A stretch of 64,000 nucleotides of DNA from JANSWY01 sp965228955. Its GTDB lineage: Bacteria > Bacteroidota > Bacteroidia > Cytophagales > Cyclobacteriaceae. The stretch lies in the NCBI GenBank assembly GCA_965228955.1, contig OZ245848.1, positions 2,294,001-2,358,000 on the forward strand. The letters are read 5' to 3'. Within the stretch, counting starts at the first letter, position 1. The number at the start of each line of letters is the position of its first letter. The notes beneath the pieces are model-generated. The model made no database searches, had not been told where the DNA came from, and worked only from the letters and a program-made list of their open reading frames with translations. The translations under genes and the position numbers were made by a program. This document shows, in pieces, positions 44,352 to 53,184 of the stretch.

Positions 44352-46820
44352 TTAACCCCTCTGTGCGGGTTCATTTACAGGATCATCTGGCCATACATGC
44401 TTTGGGTACCTTCTCTTTAATTCTTTTCTCACTTCAAAATAAGTGTTGGACCAAAAGCTTTCCAAGTCATCAGTCACTTGAACTGGCTTGAAACCAGGTG
44501 ATAGCAAGTGCAATAGAATTGGGTTTTTACCGCCATTTACTTTAGGTGTTTCCTTCATACCAAATATCTCCTGAATTCTAACTGCAAGCACAGGAGGCAT
44601 TCCATCTTCTCGATACATTAGTTTTATGTTTGACCCACTAGGTACTTCAAGTTTTGAAGGAGCGAGATTGTCCAGTAAGCCCTGTTGTTCGAATGAAAGA
44701 CTGTGATGCAGGACCTCTAAAAGATTAATCTTCTTTAATTGATGAGGTTTACTTATTTCGTTTAGGTATGGACTTAGCCACTCTTGATTTGTTAATAGGA
44801 GAGTGGTGGTAGAGACGTCAGGCCAGTCACTTCCTGGGTGCCATTTTCTAAGAGATAAAACTCTGTTTTGCCACTGAGTTACTTGTTCATTGAAATCGAG
44901 AAGTTGTTGTCCTTCCTTTTGAATCGCCTCACATATAGCTTTGATTTTAAATGATTCATCAGCTTCGGGCAATGGTTTAGATTGAAGGACAATATTCCCA
45001 ATTCTGAGATCAAGAGAAGCGAGCAGACCACCATCTTCAGTATCCCATTTAACGACCTCTTCTTCCTTCACCAATGGCATCAGGTCCCTTGGATTCAATG
45101 GAGAAGCCATAAAGATCTTTCCCATTCCATCTCTTGCATCCATATGGGCAATTGCCAACCATGCTTCATGTGCCAAGTCATCCTTGTGACCAGCCATAGC
45201 TAGCTTACCATTGGATAATTGAAATTGAGCATTATTTCCAGGTCTTGCATGTGCTATTCTTTCAGGGTATGCATGGGTCAATAACATACCTGTTTCAAAT
45301 GAGTCGATTTCAGAATTGTCTTCCTCTTCATCAAAAAGCTGTCGATAAGATGCTGCGACTTGTTTAAGCTTTTCCATTCTTCCGCCTTTTCTTTGTTCAT
45401 CTCGGAATCTTCTTAGCGCCTCAATTCTTGTATTAATATCAATTCCAGCCTCCCTTCCAAGTGGATCTCGTTCTTCCAAAAATGCGGCAATATCTGAAGC
45501 TAAGGCTAAATGATCAGAGTCCTCTGCCATCAGAAGCATATGGGCTATTCTTGGGTGACAAGGTAGCTTCGCCATGTTTTCTCCATGTGGAGTAATCTTA
45601 CCATTTTTAAGAGCTTCCAGATCGTGTAGCATGTCTCTTGCTTGGGCGACAGCTCCTTTTGGTGGAGTAGTCAGCCATGTTAATTGCTGAATATCCGTAA
45701 CTCCCCATTGCGCCATATCAAGCATTAAAGAACTTAAATCGGCTTGCAATATTTCTGGCAATAAATGTGGTTCCAGTCTTCCATGAGTAACTTCGGACCA
45801 CATCCTATAGCATACACCTGGACTCAATCTTCCAGCCCTTCCTGCACGTTGATCCGCAGCATCCTGACTGATTCGTATGGTTTGTAGTCTTGACAACCCA
45901 GACCTTGGATCAAATTTTTGGGTTCTCCCAAAACCGGAATCAACGACCACTTTTATACCTTCAATGGTTAAACTTGTTTCAGCGATAGAAGTGGCAAGCA
46001 CAACTTTTCTCTTTCCATCTCGATTTGGGAAAATAGCAGCATGTTGCTTGTTCATCGGAAGGGATCCATATAGCGGTACTATTGCAAAATCCCTTAAGTC
46101 CTTCCTGAGATTATCCTGACATCTTAATATTTCACCCTGACCAGGCAGGAAGACAAGAATATCACCCTCATTGTGTTTTGCCGCTTTCTTGACTACCGAA
46201 CAAGTCTGCTCTACAATCGAAAACTCATCTGTATCTCCTTCATACTTTATGTCTACCGGGAACATTCTACCTTCACTGGTTACAGAATCGGATTTTAATA
46301 AAGTTTTCAAAACTGGCATATCCAAAGTCGCTGACATGATCATAATCTTCAGATCCTGTCTTAGCACCTGTTGTGATTCCCTGCAAAGAGCTAGTGCAAC
46401 ATCGGCATGAATACTTCTTTCGTGAAATTCATCAAAGATTACCATCGCCACGTTTTCCAGAGCATTGTCACTTTGAATCATTCTGGTCAGAATTCCTTCC
46501 GTTAAGACTTCTATCTTAGTATTCTCAGATGTTCTGTTTTCAAATCTAATCCTGTAACCAATTGTCTCACCCACCTTTTCTCCAAGAAAATGAGCCATTC
46601 TGGAAGCAATCGATTTTGCAGCTAATCTTCTTGGTTCCAACATCAGAATCTTCTTACCTTGAATCCATTCTGCATCTAATAGGGCCAGTGGTAGAAGAGT
46701 ACTTTTACCAGCACCTGCCGGAGCGTTGATAATCAAGGTGTTATCACTATTTAGTTTTTCAAGTGTCTCCGGAATGATCTCTTTTACCGGAAGGTCAATA
46801 GCGTATGGGTCAAAGGCCAA
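44352..46820 (-). CDS. hrpB: ATP-dependent helicase HrpB
   Basis: 822 residues, the usual HrpB length. The start is a TTG at 46820; an in-frame stop lies eight codons before it and the family N-terminus (LPVKEIIPETLEKLNSDNTL) begins right after. Motifs: Walker A INAPAGAGKSTLLPLALL, the DEAH-type box DEFHERSIHADVAL, SATLD, AETSLTIEGIKVVVDSG and QRAGRAGRLSPGVCYRMW, then HA2-like and HrpB C-terminal regions (WLSPYLNEI, LPVKEE-type end). DExH RNA helicase of unclear cellular role. It is divergent from the TPR-LuxR gene at 46891, with only 70 bp between starts. Confidence 0.95.
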   Translation of the reverse strand: MAFDPYAIDLPVKEIIPETLEKLNSDNTLIINAPAGAGKSTLLPLALLDAEWIQGKKILMLEPRRLAAKSIASRMAHFLGEKVGETIGYRIRFENRTSENTKIEVLTEGILTRMIQSDNALENVAMVIFDEFHERSIHADVALALCRESQQVLRQDLKIMIMSATLDMPVLKTLLKSDSVTSEGRMFPVDIKYEGDTDEFSIVEQTCSVVKKAAKHNEGDILVFLPGQGEILRCQDNLRKDLRDFAIVPLYGSLPMNKQHAAIFPNRDGKRKVVLATSIAETSLTIEGIKVVVDSGFGRTQKFDPRSGLSRLQTIRISQDAADQRAGRAGRLSPGVCYRMWSEVTHGRLEPHLLPEILQADLSSLMLDMAQWGVTDIQQLTWLTTPPKGAVAQARDMLHDLEALKNGKITPHGENMAKLPCHPRIAHMLLMAEDSDHLALASDIAAFLEERDPLGREAGIDINTRIEALRRFRDEQRKGGRMEKLKQVAASYRQLFDEEEDNSEIDSFETGMLLTHAYPERIAHARPGNNAQFQLSNGKLAMAGHKDDLAHEAWLAIAHMDARDGMGKIFMASPLNPRDLMPLVKEEEVVKWDTEDGGLLASLDLRIGNIVLQSKPLPEADESFKIKAICEAIQKEGQQLLDFNEQVTQWQNRVLSLRKWHPGSDWPDVSTTTLLLTNQEWLSPYLNEISKPHQLKKINLLEVLHHSLSFEQQGLLDNLAPSKLEVPSGSNIKLMYREDGMPPVLAVRIQEIFGMKETPKVNGGKNPILLHLLSPGFKPVQVTDDLESFWSNTYFEVRKELKRRYPKHVWPDDPVNEPAQRG

Positions 46821-46890
46821 TTGCAGGAATTTTTTAGTTTGCTACGAAATTACATTAAATTCGATAGCTCAAGGTTACAAACTCATTACC

Positions 46891-48366
46891 ATGCCATTTT
46901 TTAGATCCACATTTTTTGTTTTTTACCTTACGTTTATCAGTCAGTTTTCAATTGGACAATCAATCGAACAGGACGTTGATAGTCTATATCAAGTCTTTAG
47001 AGATGAGACTGAGTTAAGAAGAGGAAAGCACGTAATTAAATTTGTGGTTCCATATTTCTCATCGGAACCAGAAAAGGCGCTTCAATATATTCAGGAAATC
47101 GAAAGGAGGGGATTAGCCAAAAGAGACACAATTGTCTTAATCAATTGTAATGCTTTATACGCTGAATACCACTGGAGAAAAAGTGATTATAAGTCGGGGA
47201 TTGAATTTGGGATGAAAGCGATTCAGTTAGCTGAAACAAGTGATAGGTTTGAACAGGAATTGGCCAGAGGTATGCAAACTGTAGGAACCATTCATCTTTT
47301 TGAATACAATAAGGATGAGGCACTTTACTATTTCAATAAGACAATACCAATTTATGAGAGAACCGATCAGCAAAAATCTGCTAATGGTTTATTGAATAAT
47401 TGCGGGGTTGTTTACATGGATGCCGCTCTGAAACAAAATCGTGATGACTATTATGATAGCGCATTATTCTATTTCAATAAAGTAATTGATAGGAGGGACA
47501 ACAGTCACAAGAGCACCGTAATGAACGCTTTGGGAAATGCTGGTCATATTTTAATTGTTAAAGAAGACTTTGTGTCGGCCAAAGAGCGATTTGATGATTG
47601 GGAACAAATAGAAAAAGAAAACCCTAACCCGTCCTCCAGAGCTATGAACTATGGAAATGTAGCAACAATGTATAGGGAGCTTGGAGAATTTGATAAATCG
47701 GAAGAATACTATCAGAAAGGACTGAAACATGCGATAGATCTGGGAATGAAATTTGAACAAATGGAATACTACAAAAGTCTGGCATTACTTAAGGAGTTAC
47801 AAAGAGAATATAAGAAGGCTCTTGAATTTGCAAACAGAGGTACTGCTATGAAAGATAGTATATATGAAATTGAAAAAGCCACTGCAATCAATGAACTGGA
47901 AACTAAGTATCAGGTAGCGAAAAAGGAGCAAGAAATATTCACAGCCAAGACCGAATTAGAGCAGAAGGAGCGATTACAATTCTTTCTTATTGTCATCATA
48001 TCATTGGTCGTGTGCTTTTCGATATTCACAGTTGTGTGGATAAAGCAAAGGCATAAGCTTAAGCAGGAGCTGCTTTCTCAAGAGATAGATAATTTGAGAT
48101 TCCAAATCAACAATTACCTCAAAGAAGATGAGAACCAAGATACAGATCTCGATATCACCATTGTTAACAAGGAGCTAAACAAACCTATAAGCGATAGAGA
48201 ATTCGAAATTCTTCAATTAGCAATGACCAATATTAATAACAGGGAAATCGCTGAGAAAGCTTTCGTCTCTGTTAATACCGTCAAGTTCCACCTCAAGAAT
48301 ATTTATACCAAACTTGGAGTAACCAATCGTAAGGAAGCAGTTGAAGTTATTCTCAACCGAAATTAA
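46891..48366 (+). CDS. TPR - transmembrane - LuxR-type regulator
   Basis: 491 residues from the ATG at 46891 (signal peptide ending FSIGQ). The frame is open for 55 codons upstream, but that part lies antisense inside hrpB and is not credible. TPR repeats (about 30-360) precede a coiled coil (380-415) and a membrane helix (LQFFLIVIISLVVCFSIFTVVWI). The C-terminal 60 residues are a GerE HTH: ISDREFEILQLAMTNINNREI and VSVNTVKFHLKNIYTKLGV. As for the protein at 42739, a periplasmic TPR sensor is linked to a cytoplasmic DNA-binding domain. Its stop overlaps the stop of the convergent ABC-F gene. Confidence 0.9.
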   Translation: MPFFRSTFFVFYLTFISQFSIGQSIEQDVDSLYQVFRDETELRRGKHVIKFVVPYFSSEPEKALQYIQEIERRGLAKRDTIVLINCNALYAEYHWRKSDYKSGIEFGMKAIQLAETSDRFEQELARGMQTVGTIHLFEYNKDEALYYFNKTIPIYERTDQQKSANGLLNNCGVVYMDAALKQNRDDYYDSALFYFNKVIDRRDNSHKSTVMNALGNAGHILIVKEDFVSAKERFDDWEQIEKENPNPSSRAMNYGNVATMYRELGEFDKSEEYYQKGLKHAIDLGMKFEQMEYYKSLALLKELQREYKKALEFANRGTAMKDSIYEIEKATAINELETKYQVAKKEQEIFTAKTELEQKERLQFFLIVIISLVVCFSIFTVVWIKQRHKLKQELLSQEIDNLRFQINNYLKEDENQDTDLDITIVNKELNKPISDREFEILQLAMTNINNREIAEKAFVSVNTVKFHLKNIYTKLGVTNRKEAVEVILNRN

Positions 48367-49961
48367 GCTGTTGCACCCTCTTTAAACTCCAGGTACTCAT
48401 CAAAACTCATCAGTTTGTCGATGATGCCATTTGGTGTTAATTCGATGATTCGGGTTGCTACTGTTTGCGTGAACTCATGGTCATGACTTGTAAATAGAAC
48501 AGTTCCAGGGAAGTCTTTCAATGAGTTGTTAAATGCAGTAATTGATTCAAGGTCAAGGTGGTTAGTAGGTTCATCAAGCATTAAAAGGTTTGCACCATTC
48601 AACATCATTCTTGAAATCATACATCTCACTTTTTCTCCTCCGGAAAGTACATCCACAGTTTTCAATGTCTCCTCGCCAGAGAACAGCATCTTACCTAAGA
48701 ACCCTCTGATGAAAACATCATCTGCTTCACCTTCAGCGTATTGTCTCAACCAGTCAATCAGATTCATTTTATTGCTAAAGTACTCGGAGTTCTCATTTGG
48801 TAAGTAAGCATTCGTAATAGTTTGACCAAACTTAAACTCACCTTCGTCAGCGTCCATTTCACCATTCAAAATTTTGAAGAATGTTGTAATGGCAATACTA
48901 TCATCACTCAATACCGCAATCTTATCTCCTCTGTTAACCATCAGATCAATTCCACTGAATAGTTTCTCGCCATTGAGAGTCTTCCCCAATCCTTTGACCT
49001 CAAGAATTTGGTCACCAGCAGTTCTGTTTTGAGTAAATATGATAGCAGGATATTTTCTGCTTGAAGGCTGAATTTCCTCCAGGTTGATTTTATCCAATAG
49101 TTTTCTTCTACTGGTAGCTTGTTTGGATTTTGCAGCATTCGCACTAAACCTCGCAATGAATTCCTGCAGTTCCTTTTTCTTCTCTTCAGCCTTCTTATTT
49201 GCAGCTGATCTTTGAGCAAGTGCTAATTGACTTGACTGATACCAGAAAGTGTAGTTACCAGTATGAAGTTTGATTTGCCCAAAGTCAATATCAGCAACAT
49301 GAGTACACACAGTATCAAGGAAGTGCCTGTCGTGAGATACTACTATAACTGTGTTCTTAAAATCCAGCAAGAAATCTTCTAACCAACCAATGGTTTTAAT
49401 GTCCAGGTCGTTGGTAGGCTCATCTAGGATTAGAATATCTGGATTACCAAATAGAGCCTGAGCTAAAAGAACTCTTACCTTTTGAGTACCATCAAGTTCA
49501 GCAACTAGTTTGTAGTGATCAGATTCAACGATTCCAAGACCACTTAAAAGAGCTGCAGCGTCTGATTCTGCATTCCAGCCATCCATTTCAGCAAACTGTG
49601 CTTCTAGCTCAGATGCTTTTACACCATCTTCCTCAGAGAAGTCAGGCTTCATGTAGATAGCATCTTTTTCCTGCATGATTTTCCACAAGTCAACATGACC
49701 TCTCATTACAGTATTCAATACTGTCTCCTGATCATATTCGTGGTGATTTTGTTTAAGAACAGCCATTCTTTTTCCATGATCAATTGCCACAGATCCGCTA
49801 TTAGGATCCACGTCACCAGAAAGAATTTTAAGGAATGTAGATTTTCCTGCTCCATTTGCACCAATTACTCCGTAGCAATTGCCTTGAGTGAACTTGATGT
49901 TCACATCTTCAAATAGAACTTTCTTACCGTATCTTAAAGAAACACCACTCGCTGAAATCAT
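48363..49961 (-). CDS. ABC-F family ATPase with asymmetric ATP sites
   Basis: 532 residues from the ATG at 49961 (MISASGVSLRYGKKVLFEDV); the longer frame to 50057 is unlikely. It has two ABC domains and no membrane part, as in ABC-F translation factors. Domain 1 has an intact Walker A (GANGAGKST, 34-42) but its signature is LDGTQ (156-160). Domain 2 has a degenerate Walker A (LSDDSIAITT, 351-360), an intact signature LSGGEK (439-444) and Walker B LLMLDEPTNHLD. In a head-to-tail pair this leaves one canonical composite site and one degraded site. The linker (about 245-295) is basic and helical. Likely ribosome-associated. It follows a TATCTTTG -7 box. Confidence 0.92.
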   Translation of the reverse strand: MISASGVSLRYGKKVLFEDVNIKFTQGNCYGVIGANGAGKSTFLKILSGDVDPNSGSVAIDHGKRMAVLKQNHHEYDQETVLNTVMRGHVDLWKIMQEKDAIYMKPDFSEEDGVKASELEAQFAEMDGWNAESDAAALLSGLGIVESDHYKLVAELDGTQKVRVLLAQALFGNPDILILDEPTNDLDIKTIGWLEDFLLDFKNTVIVVSHDRHFLDTVCTHVADIDFGQIKLHTGNYTFWYQSSQLALAQRSAANKKAEEKKKELQEFIARFSANAAKSKQATSRRKLLDKINLEEIQPSSRKYPAIIFTQNRTAGDQILEVKGLGKTLNGEKLFSGIDLMVNRGDKIAVLSDDSIAITTFFKILNGEMDADEGEFKFGQTITNAYLPNENSEYFSNKMNLIDWLRQYAEGEADDVFIRGFLGKMLFSGEETLKTVDVLSGGEKVRCMISRMMLNGANLLMLDEPTNHLDLESITAFNNSLKDFPGTVLFTSHDHEFTQTVATRIIELTPNGIIDKLMSFDEYLEFKEGATA

Positions 49962-49981
49962 AATCTTATAGTTTGAGGGCG

Positions 49982-49989
49982 CAAAGATA
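49982..49989 (-). promoter_or_regulatory. Bacteroidota -7 promoter element of the ABC-F gene
   Basis: On the minus strand the sequence reads TATCTTTG, matching TAnnTTTG, 20 bp before the ATG at 49961. No -33 TTG box was seen at the usual spacing. Confidence 0.45.
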
Positions 49990-50033
49990 GAAAGGATAAA
50001 TGCTATTGTGGGTGATTGATGAAAAATTTCAAT

Positions 50034-50069
50034 AAAAATTAAAGAGGGCCAGGTCAAATTAGCCCTCTT
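50034..50069 (-). terminator. Terminator after the 220-residue membrane protein gene
   Basis: AAGAGGGC (50062-50069 read on the minus strand) pairs with GCCCTCTT (50042-50049) around a 12-base loop. It is followed on the minus strand by a T-rich run (TTTAATTTTT). It lies 11 bp after the minus-strand stop at 50081 and upstream of the ABC-F promoter. Confidence 0.75.
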
Positions 50070-50080
50070 ATGCTCAAAAA

Positions 50081-50743
50081 TTAAGCAGCTGCAACCTTCA
50101 GCGACTTGTTATAAGGCCTTACAATAAATGGTAAAGCAAAGTTTTGTACCAATGATATGATAACCCCAATCTCATCTGTAGTGGCATGTGGTTCTCCAAC
50201 TGCAAATAAGATAGCTTGAATTACTAATGGACCTAGAATAAAGTAAGCTAGGTTTCTATTCATGGCACTCCATTCAATTGACACTTCGTCTTGATTGATA
50301 TCCTGTTTGATTACGAAGAAGATCAGAATCAAAGCCAGGGCAGAAAGTGGGACAACTATCCAGGTTATACTGATATGAACATTGAGCGTATCACCATGGA
50401 ACATGGTATCACCATTAGCAACAATGTCATATAGAAGATTCCCAAATACATTGGTGAACCAAACTAACAATAAACCATAAAACACTTTTCTGTTTTGAAT
50501 CCAATACATACTAAATGCCAGTGCTACATAAAATAGTAATTGGATAATAACGAAAATGAAATCTGAATTAACTCCGGCACCATGGATCATGTAGCCAAAG
50601 TAGTTTGTTCCCCAGTGGTAACTTTCTCCATCAAATATGGCTCTCAGAAAAGGTAGCCATACGATCATGAAGGTAATTGAAATGATAAATGTTAATAGTG
50701 ACTTTAATTTAGTCGGGTTTCGATAAGCAATTAATGACTTCAT
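50081..50743 (-). CDS. Six-helix membrane protein of unknown function
   Basis: 220 residues with six hydrophobic segments (for example LLTFIISITFMIVWLPFL near 16-33, FVIIQLLFYVALAFSMYWI near 64-82 and YFILGPLVIQAILFAVG near 172-188). The family is not recognised. Polar residues between helices (HWGTNYFGYMIHGAG) could bind a ligand. The ATG start is supported by a basic N-terminus. It is followed by a terminator and is probably monocistronic; the LytTR gene ends 105 bp upstream on the same strand and might share regulation. Confidence 0.75.
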   Translation of the reverse strand: MKSLIAYRNPTKLKSLLTFIISITFMIVWLPFLRAIFDGESYHWGTNYFGYMIHGAGVNSDFIFVIIQLLFYVALAFSMYWIQNRKVFYGLLLVWFTNVFGNLLYDIVANGDTMFHGDTLNVHISITWIVVPLSALALILIFFVIKQDINQDEVSIEWSAMNRNLAYFILGPLVIQAILFAVGEPHATTDEIGVIISLVQNFALPFIVRPYNKSLKVAAA

Positions 50744-50848
50744 TGTTTTGAGTTTTTTTGCTAATATGATCGAATCAAAACCACATTAGTTGCTTAAAAT
50801 GGGTGATTTGGGGTGAAATTCAGCTATTTGGGATAGATGGTAAAGAGG

Positions 50849-51517
50849 CTATTTAGATGTAATCGCAAGTAGCCCTTCAATGTATTGACGTGAGACAGCA
50901 ATTGGAGTATTTACATAGGCTAATTGAACATTCAATTTATTCTTGTTTCCCTGCAGATGTTGAAGATGAACAAGGTTAATCATAAATGACCTATGACATC
51001 TAAACAACTGAGGGTTGAGTTTTTCCTCCTGGACACTTTTTAAACTTTTTCTGATCAAAGTCTTAACGAGTTTATCATCCTTTAAATGATGGACCGCCAC
51101 ATAATTATCTTCCGCCTCAAGATATACCATGTTTGCCAGGGGGAGAGAGAGTTTATCCTTTCCGTTTTCTGCTGTGATATTGATAATCGTATTTTGCGAA
51201 TTGGGTTCAGGACTTTTGTAATCCTGATTAAGCGTTTGTTTTAACCCCTTTATCCTAAGGTAAAAATAGATTCCAACTATTGGGATTATAGACATGGAAC
51301 CAATATTCCCGATGAATTCAAAATAGCTAGAAAGGATGAAGTCATGCCAGTTTCCAAGGAAGTTGTAGTAGAAGAATATCCCAGTGCTTAACCAAACAAC
51401 TGACCACAAAGTCCATATATAAATCACCCAACGCGAGTATACTTTGATTACAAATGGGAATATTACAAATTCACTGGTAAGTATTAATACAGTGATTAGC
51501 AATCCCATACCCATCAT
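50849..51517 (-). CDS. Membrane-anchored LytTR-family regulator (N-terminus uncertain)
   Basis: 222 residues from the first ATG at 51517. Membrane helices (LLITVLILTSEFVIFPFVI and two more, about 5-95) lead to a LytTR DNA-binding domain (about 115-220): ANMVYLEAEDNYVAVHHL, LFRCHRSFMINL and PIAVSRQYIEGL. The frame stays open for 64 codons upstream, to a stop at 51710-51712. That stretch encodes typical family sequence (RERLILAILAGLFVCFFLLFFQPFG), yet it has no ATG, GTG or TTG codon. The true protein is therefore probably longer, starting at a rare codon such as ATT, or a one-base frameshift separates it from its start. No response-receiver domain is present. Confidence 0.8.
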   Translation of the reverse strand: MMGMGLLITVLILTSEFVIFPFVIKVYSRWVIYIWTLWSVVWLSTGIFFYYNFLGNWHDFILSSYFEFIGNIGSMSIIPIVGIYFYLRIKGLKQTLNQDYKSPEPNSQNTIINITAENGKDKLSLPLANMVYLEAEDNYVAVHHLKDDKLVKTLIRKSLKSVQEEKLNPQLFRCHRSFMINLVHLQHLQGNKNKLNVQLAYVNTPIAVSRQYIEGLLAITSK

Positions 51518-51755
51518 ACTCCAGAAGAATTGAGACCGAATGGTTTCGGTGGGATCGTAATTGTTTACCCCAAAAGGCTGGAAGAATAGTAAGAAGAAGC
51601 AAACAAATAGCCCAGCTAAAATTGCTAGAATTAGCCTTTCCCTTGGGTTTAAAACTTCAACCTCTTCTTGTAGATATGTCCTAAGTTTTGAAATATTCGA
51701 AGCGTTTCTTCAAAGAAAGTGAATTCTAAGAAACTAGCTCCAAAATTTCATAATT

Positions 51756-52148
51756 CTATTTGATGACCAGGTGAAGCGTAATCCCTCTTAAATCAGAGTT
51801 GGTTATTTTGGTAGGTGTATTGATTTCAGTTACTAATCCCTTTCCAACTGAGACATTTCCATCCGTTGTGATATTTCCTTCAATTACATAGACCAATTCT
51901 CGTGGATCACCAGGTAATTCAATTTCCTGATTAGCTTCCCAACCTCTTACCACAACTTCACAATCACCATTAGACTGAATTTTATTTTGTGTAACGTGAG
52001 AAGGCGACCAGCTTATTTGATCTTCTTTTAAATCGTCAGCACTTATCTCAGCTGACTCCATAATTTCTTCATATGTGAAGATTCCAGTTTCTATGTAGTT
52101 CAATGAATCCAGAAATTGATCTAAGTTTTGAATTAATAGTGCGCTCAT
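51756..52148 (-). CDS. Small cupin-like protein
   Basis: 130 residues, soluble, no signal peptide. The C-terminal 75 residues have the strand pattern of a single cupin barrel (CEVVVRGWEANQEIELP, ELVYVIEGNITTDGNVSVGKG, LRGITLHLVIK). The metal-binding His/Glu set is not clear, so it may be a non-catalytic cupin. The N-terminal 50 residues are helical. It precedes the LytTR gene on the same strand with a 238-bp gap and may be its upstream neighbour. Function is unknown; the cupin fold is inferred from pattern only. Confidence 0.65.
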   Translation of the reverse strand: MSALLIQNLDQFLDSLNYIETGIFTYEEIMESAEISADDLKEDQISWSPSHVTQNKIQSNGDCEVVVRGWEANQEIELPGDPRELVYVIEGNITTDGNVSVGKGLVTEINTPTKITNSDLRGITLHLVIK

Positions 52149-52314
52149 TATTTTTTATTTAACCATGTGCAAATTGGTAAACTATTTGTTTCAAGAAGAT
52201 GACATAAGTCATAATTGGTAGGTGGCAATAATCAATAGCTAACGCAGAACCGATCTCTATCTTGTGGATACAGTGCAATTACTGTGTTATAAGTAAGAAT
52301 TAACCCACAGACCC

Positions 52315-53184
52315 ATGAAAAGAATACTAGTACCTACCGATTTTAGCAAACTCTCTGAGCAAGCTGTAGATTATGCAATATTCATTGCTAAACAAATTGG
52401 GGGCTCTGTTCAAGTTGTTCACTTTGTAGATATCCCAACTGAAGAAGTAACTCTTGTAACAGGTGATACGCAGGTCGTTGAAACCACGGAAGAGACCCTT
52501 TATAATATTCAATTGATGCAATCCAATAAATATAAGTTGGAGAAAATCGCGGATAAATCAACCAAAGCAGTACCAATTAGCGCTGACATATACGGTAACG
52601 GATTTCTCAAAGGAACCAAAAAATATGTTGATTTCTTTGATATTGATTTGATTGTAATTGGAACAACAGGAGAGGAGAGTATTCAAGAGTACTTTAGTGG
52701 AAATCATACAGAACAGCTTATTGAAACAGTAGGAGTTCCGATTGTTTCCATTAAAGGACCAATTGAACAAACTCCAATTAAAGAAATTGTATTAGGTGTA
52801 GATTTGGTCGATGAAGAGTACGAAGAAGAAGTTTATCCCGTTTTAAAAGACATCTTTGATTCGTTTGGTGCAAGAGTTCATTTAGTAAATGTAGTCAGAG
52901 ATTCAGAGCCTGGTCAGCCAACTTTGGCCATGTCACTGGATGCATTTGCAAGAAAAATAGGACTTAAGAATTACGAGGTATCAATACTTCAAAATCCTAG
53001 TGATGAAGAAGGATTAGAATACTATGCTTCACATGTGAATGCTGATATGGTTGCACTTATCTCTGATGCCAGAACAGGTATATTTAGATTTACACAATTG
53101 TCATTTGCATCACACCTTAGCAAAACCATTGACCTTCCACTGTTGTCATTAAATCAAAGAAGGCTGCATCAAAGCAAAAAGTAG
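52315..53184 (+). CDS. Tandem UspA-type universal stress protein
   Basis: 289 residues forming two Usp domains (about 1-150 and 155-285). Domain 1 begins KRILVPTDFSKLSEQAVDYA and has the ATP-type loop VIGTTGEESIQEYFSGN, which fits G-x2-G-x9-G with Asn in place of the last Ser/Thr. It ends GVPIVSIKGP. Domain 2 is degenerate in that loop (ALISDARTGIFRFTQLSFA). Cytoplasmic, likely stress- or energy-responsive. The 166-bp upstream gap contains short inverted repeats but none I can support as an operator. The last 16 bp overlap the convergent hemolysin III gene. Confidence 0.9.
   Translation: MKRILVPTDFSKLSEQAVDYAIFIAKQIGGSVQVVHFVDIPTEEVTLVTGDTQVVETTEETLYNIQLMQSNKYKLEKIADKSTKAVPISADIYGNGFLKGTKKYVDFFDIDLIVIGTTGEESIQEYFSGNHTEQLIETVGVPIVSIKGPIEQTPIKEIVLGVDLVDEEYEEEVYPVLKDIFDSFGARVHLVNVVRDSEPGQPTLAMSLDAFARKIGLKNYEVSILQNPSDEEGLEYYASHVNADMVALISDARTGIFRFTQLSFASHLSKTIDLPLLSLNQRRLHQSKK

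Noticed and set aside
46726..46890. 55-codon open extension before the TPR-LuxR start at 46891
   Set aside because: It lies antisense inside hrpB, lacks family sequence, and the ATG at 46891 begins a clean signal peptide.
52199..52212. Short inverted repeat ATGAC-4-GTCAT before the tandem Usp gene
   Set aside because: Five-base arms in AT-rich DNA are expected by chance and the distance to the start is long.
52270..52285. ACAGT-6-ACTGT inverted repeat before the tandem Usp gene
   Set aside because: The arms are only 5 bp and do not match a CRP/FNR site; too weak to call an operator.
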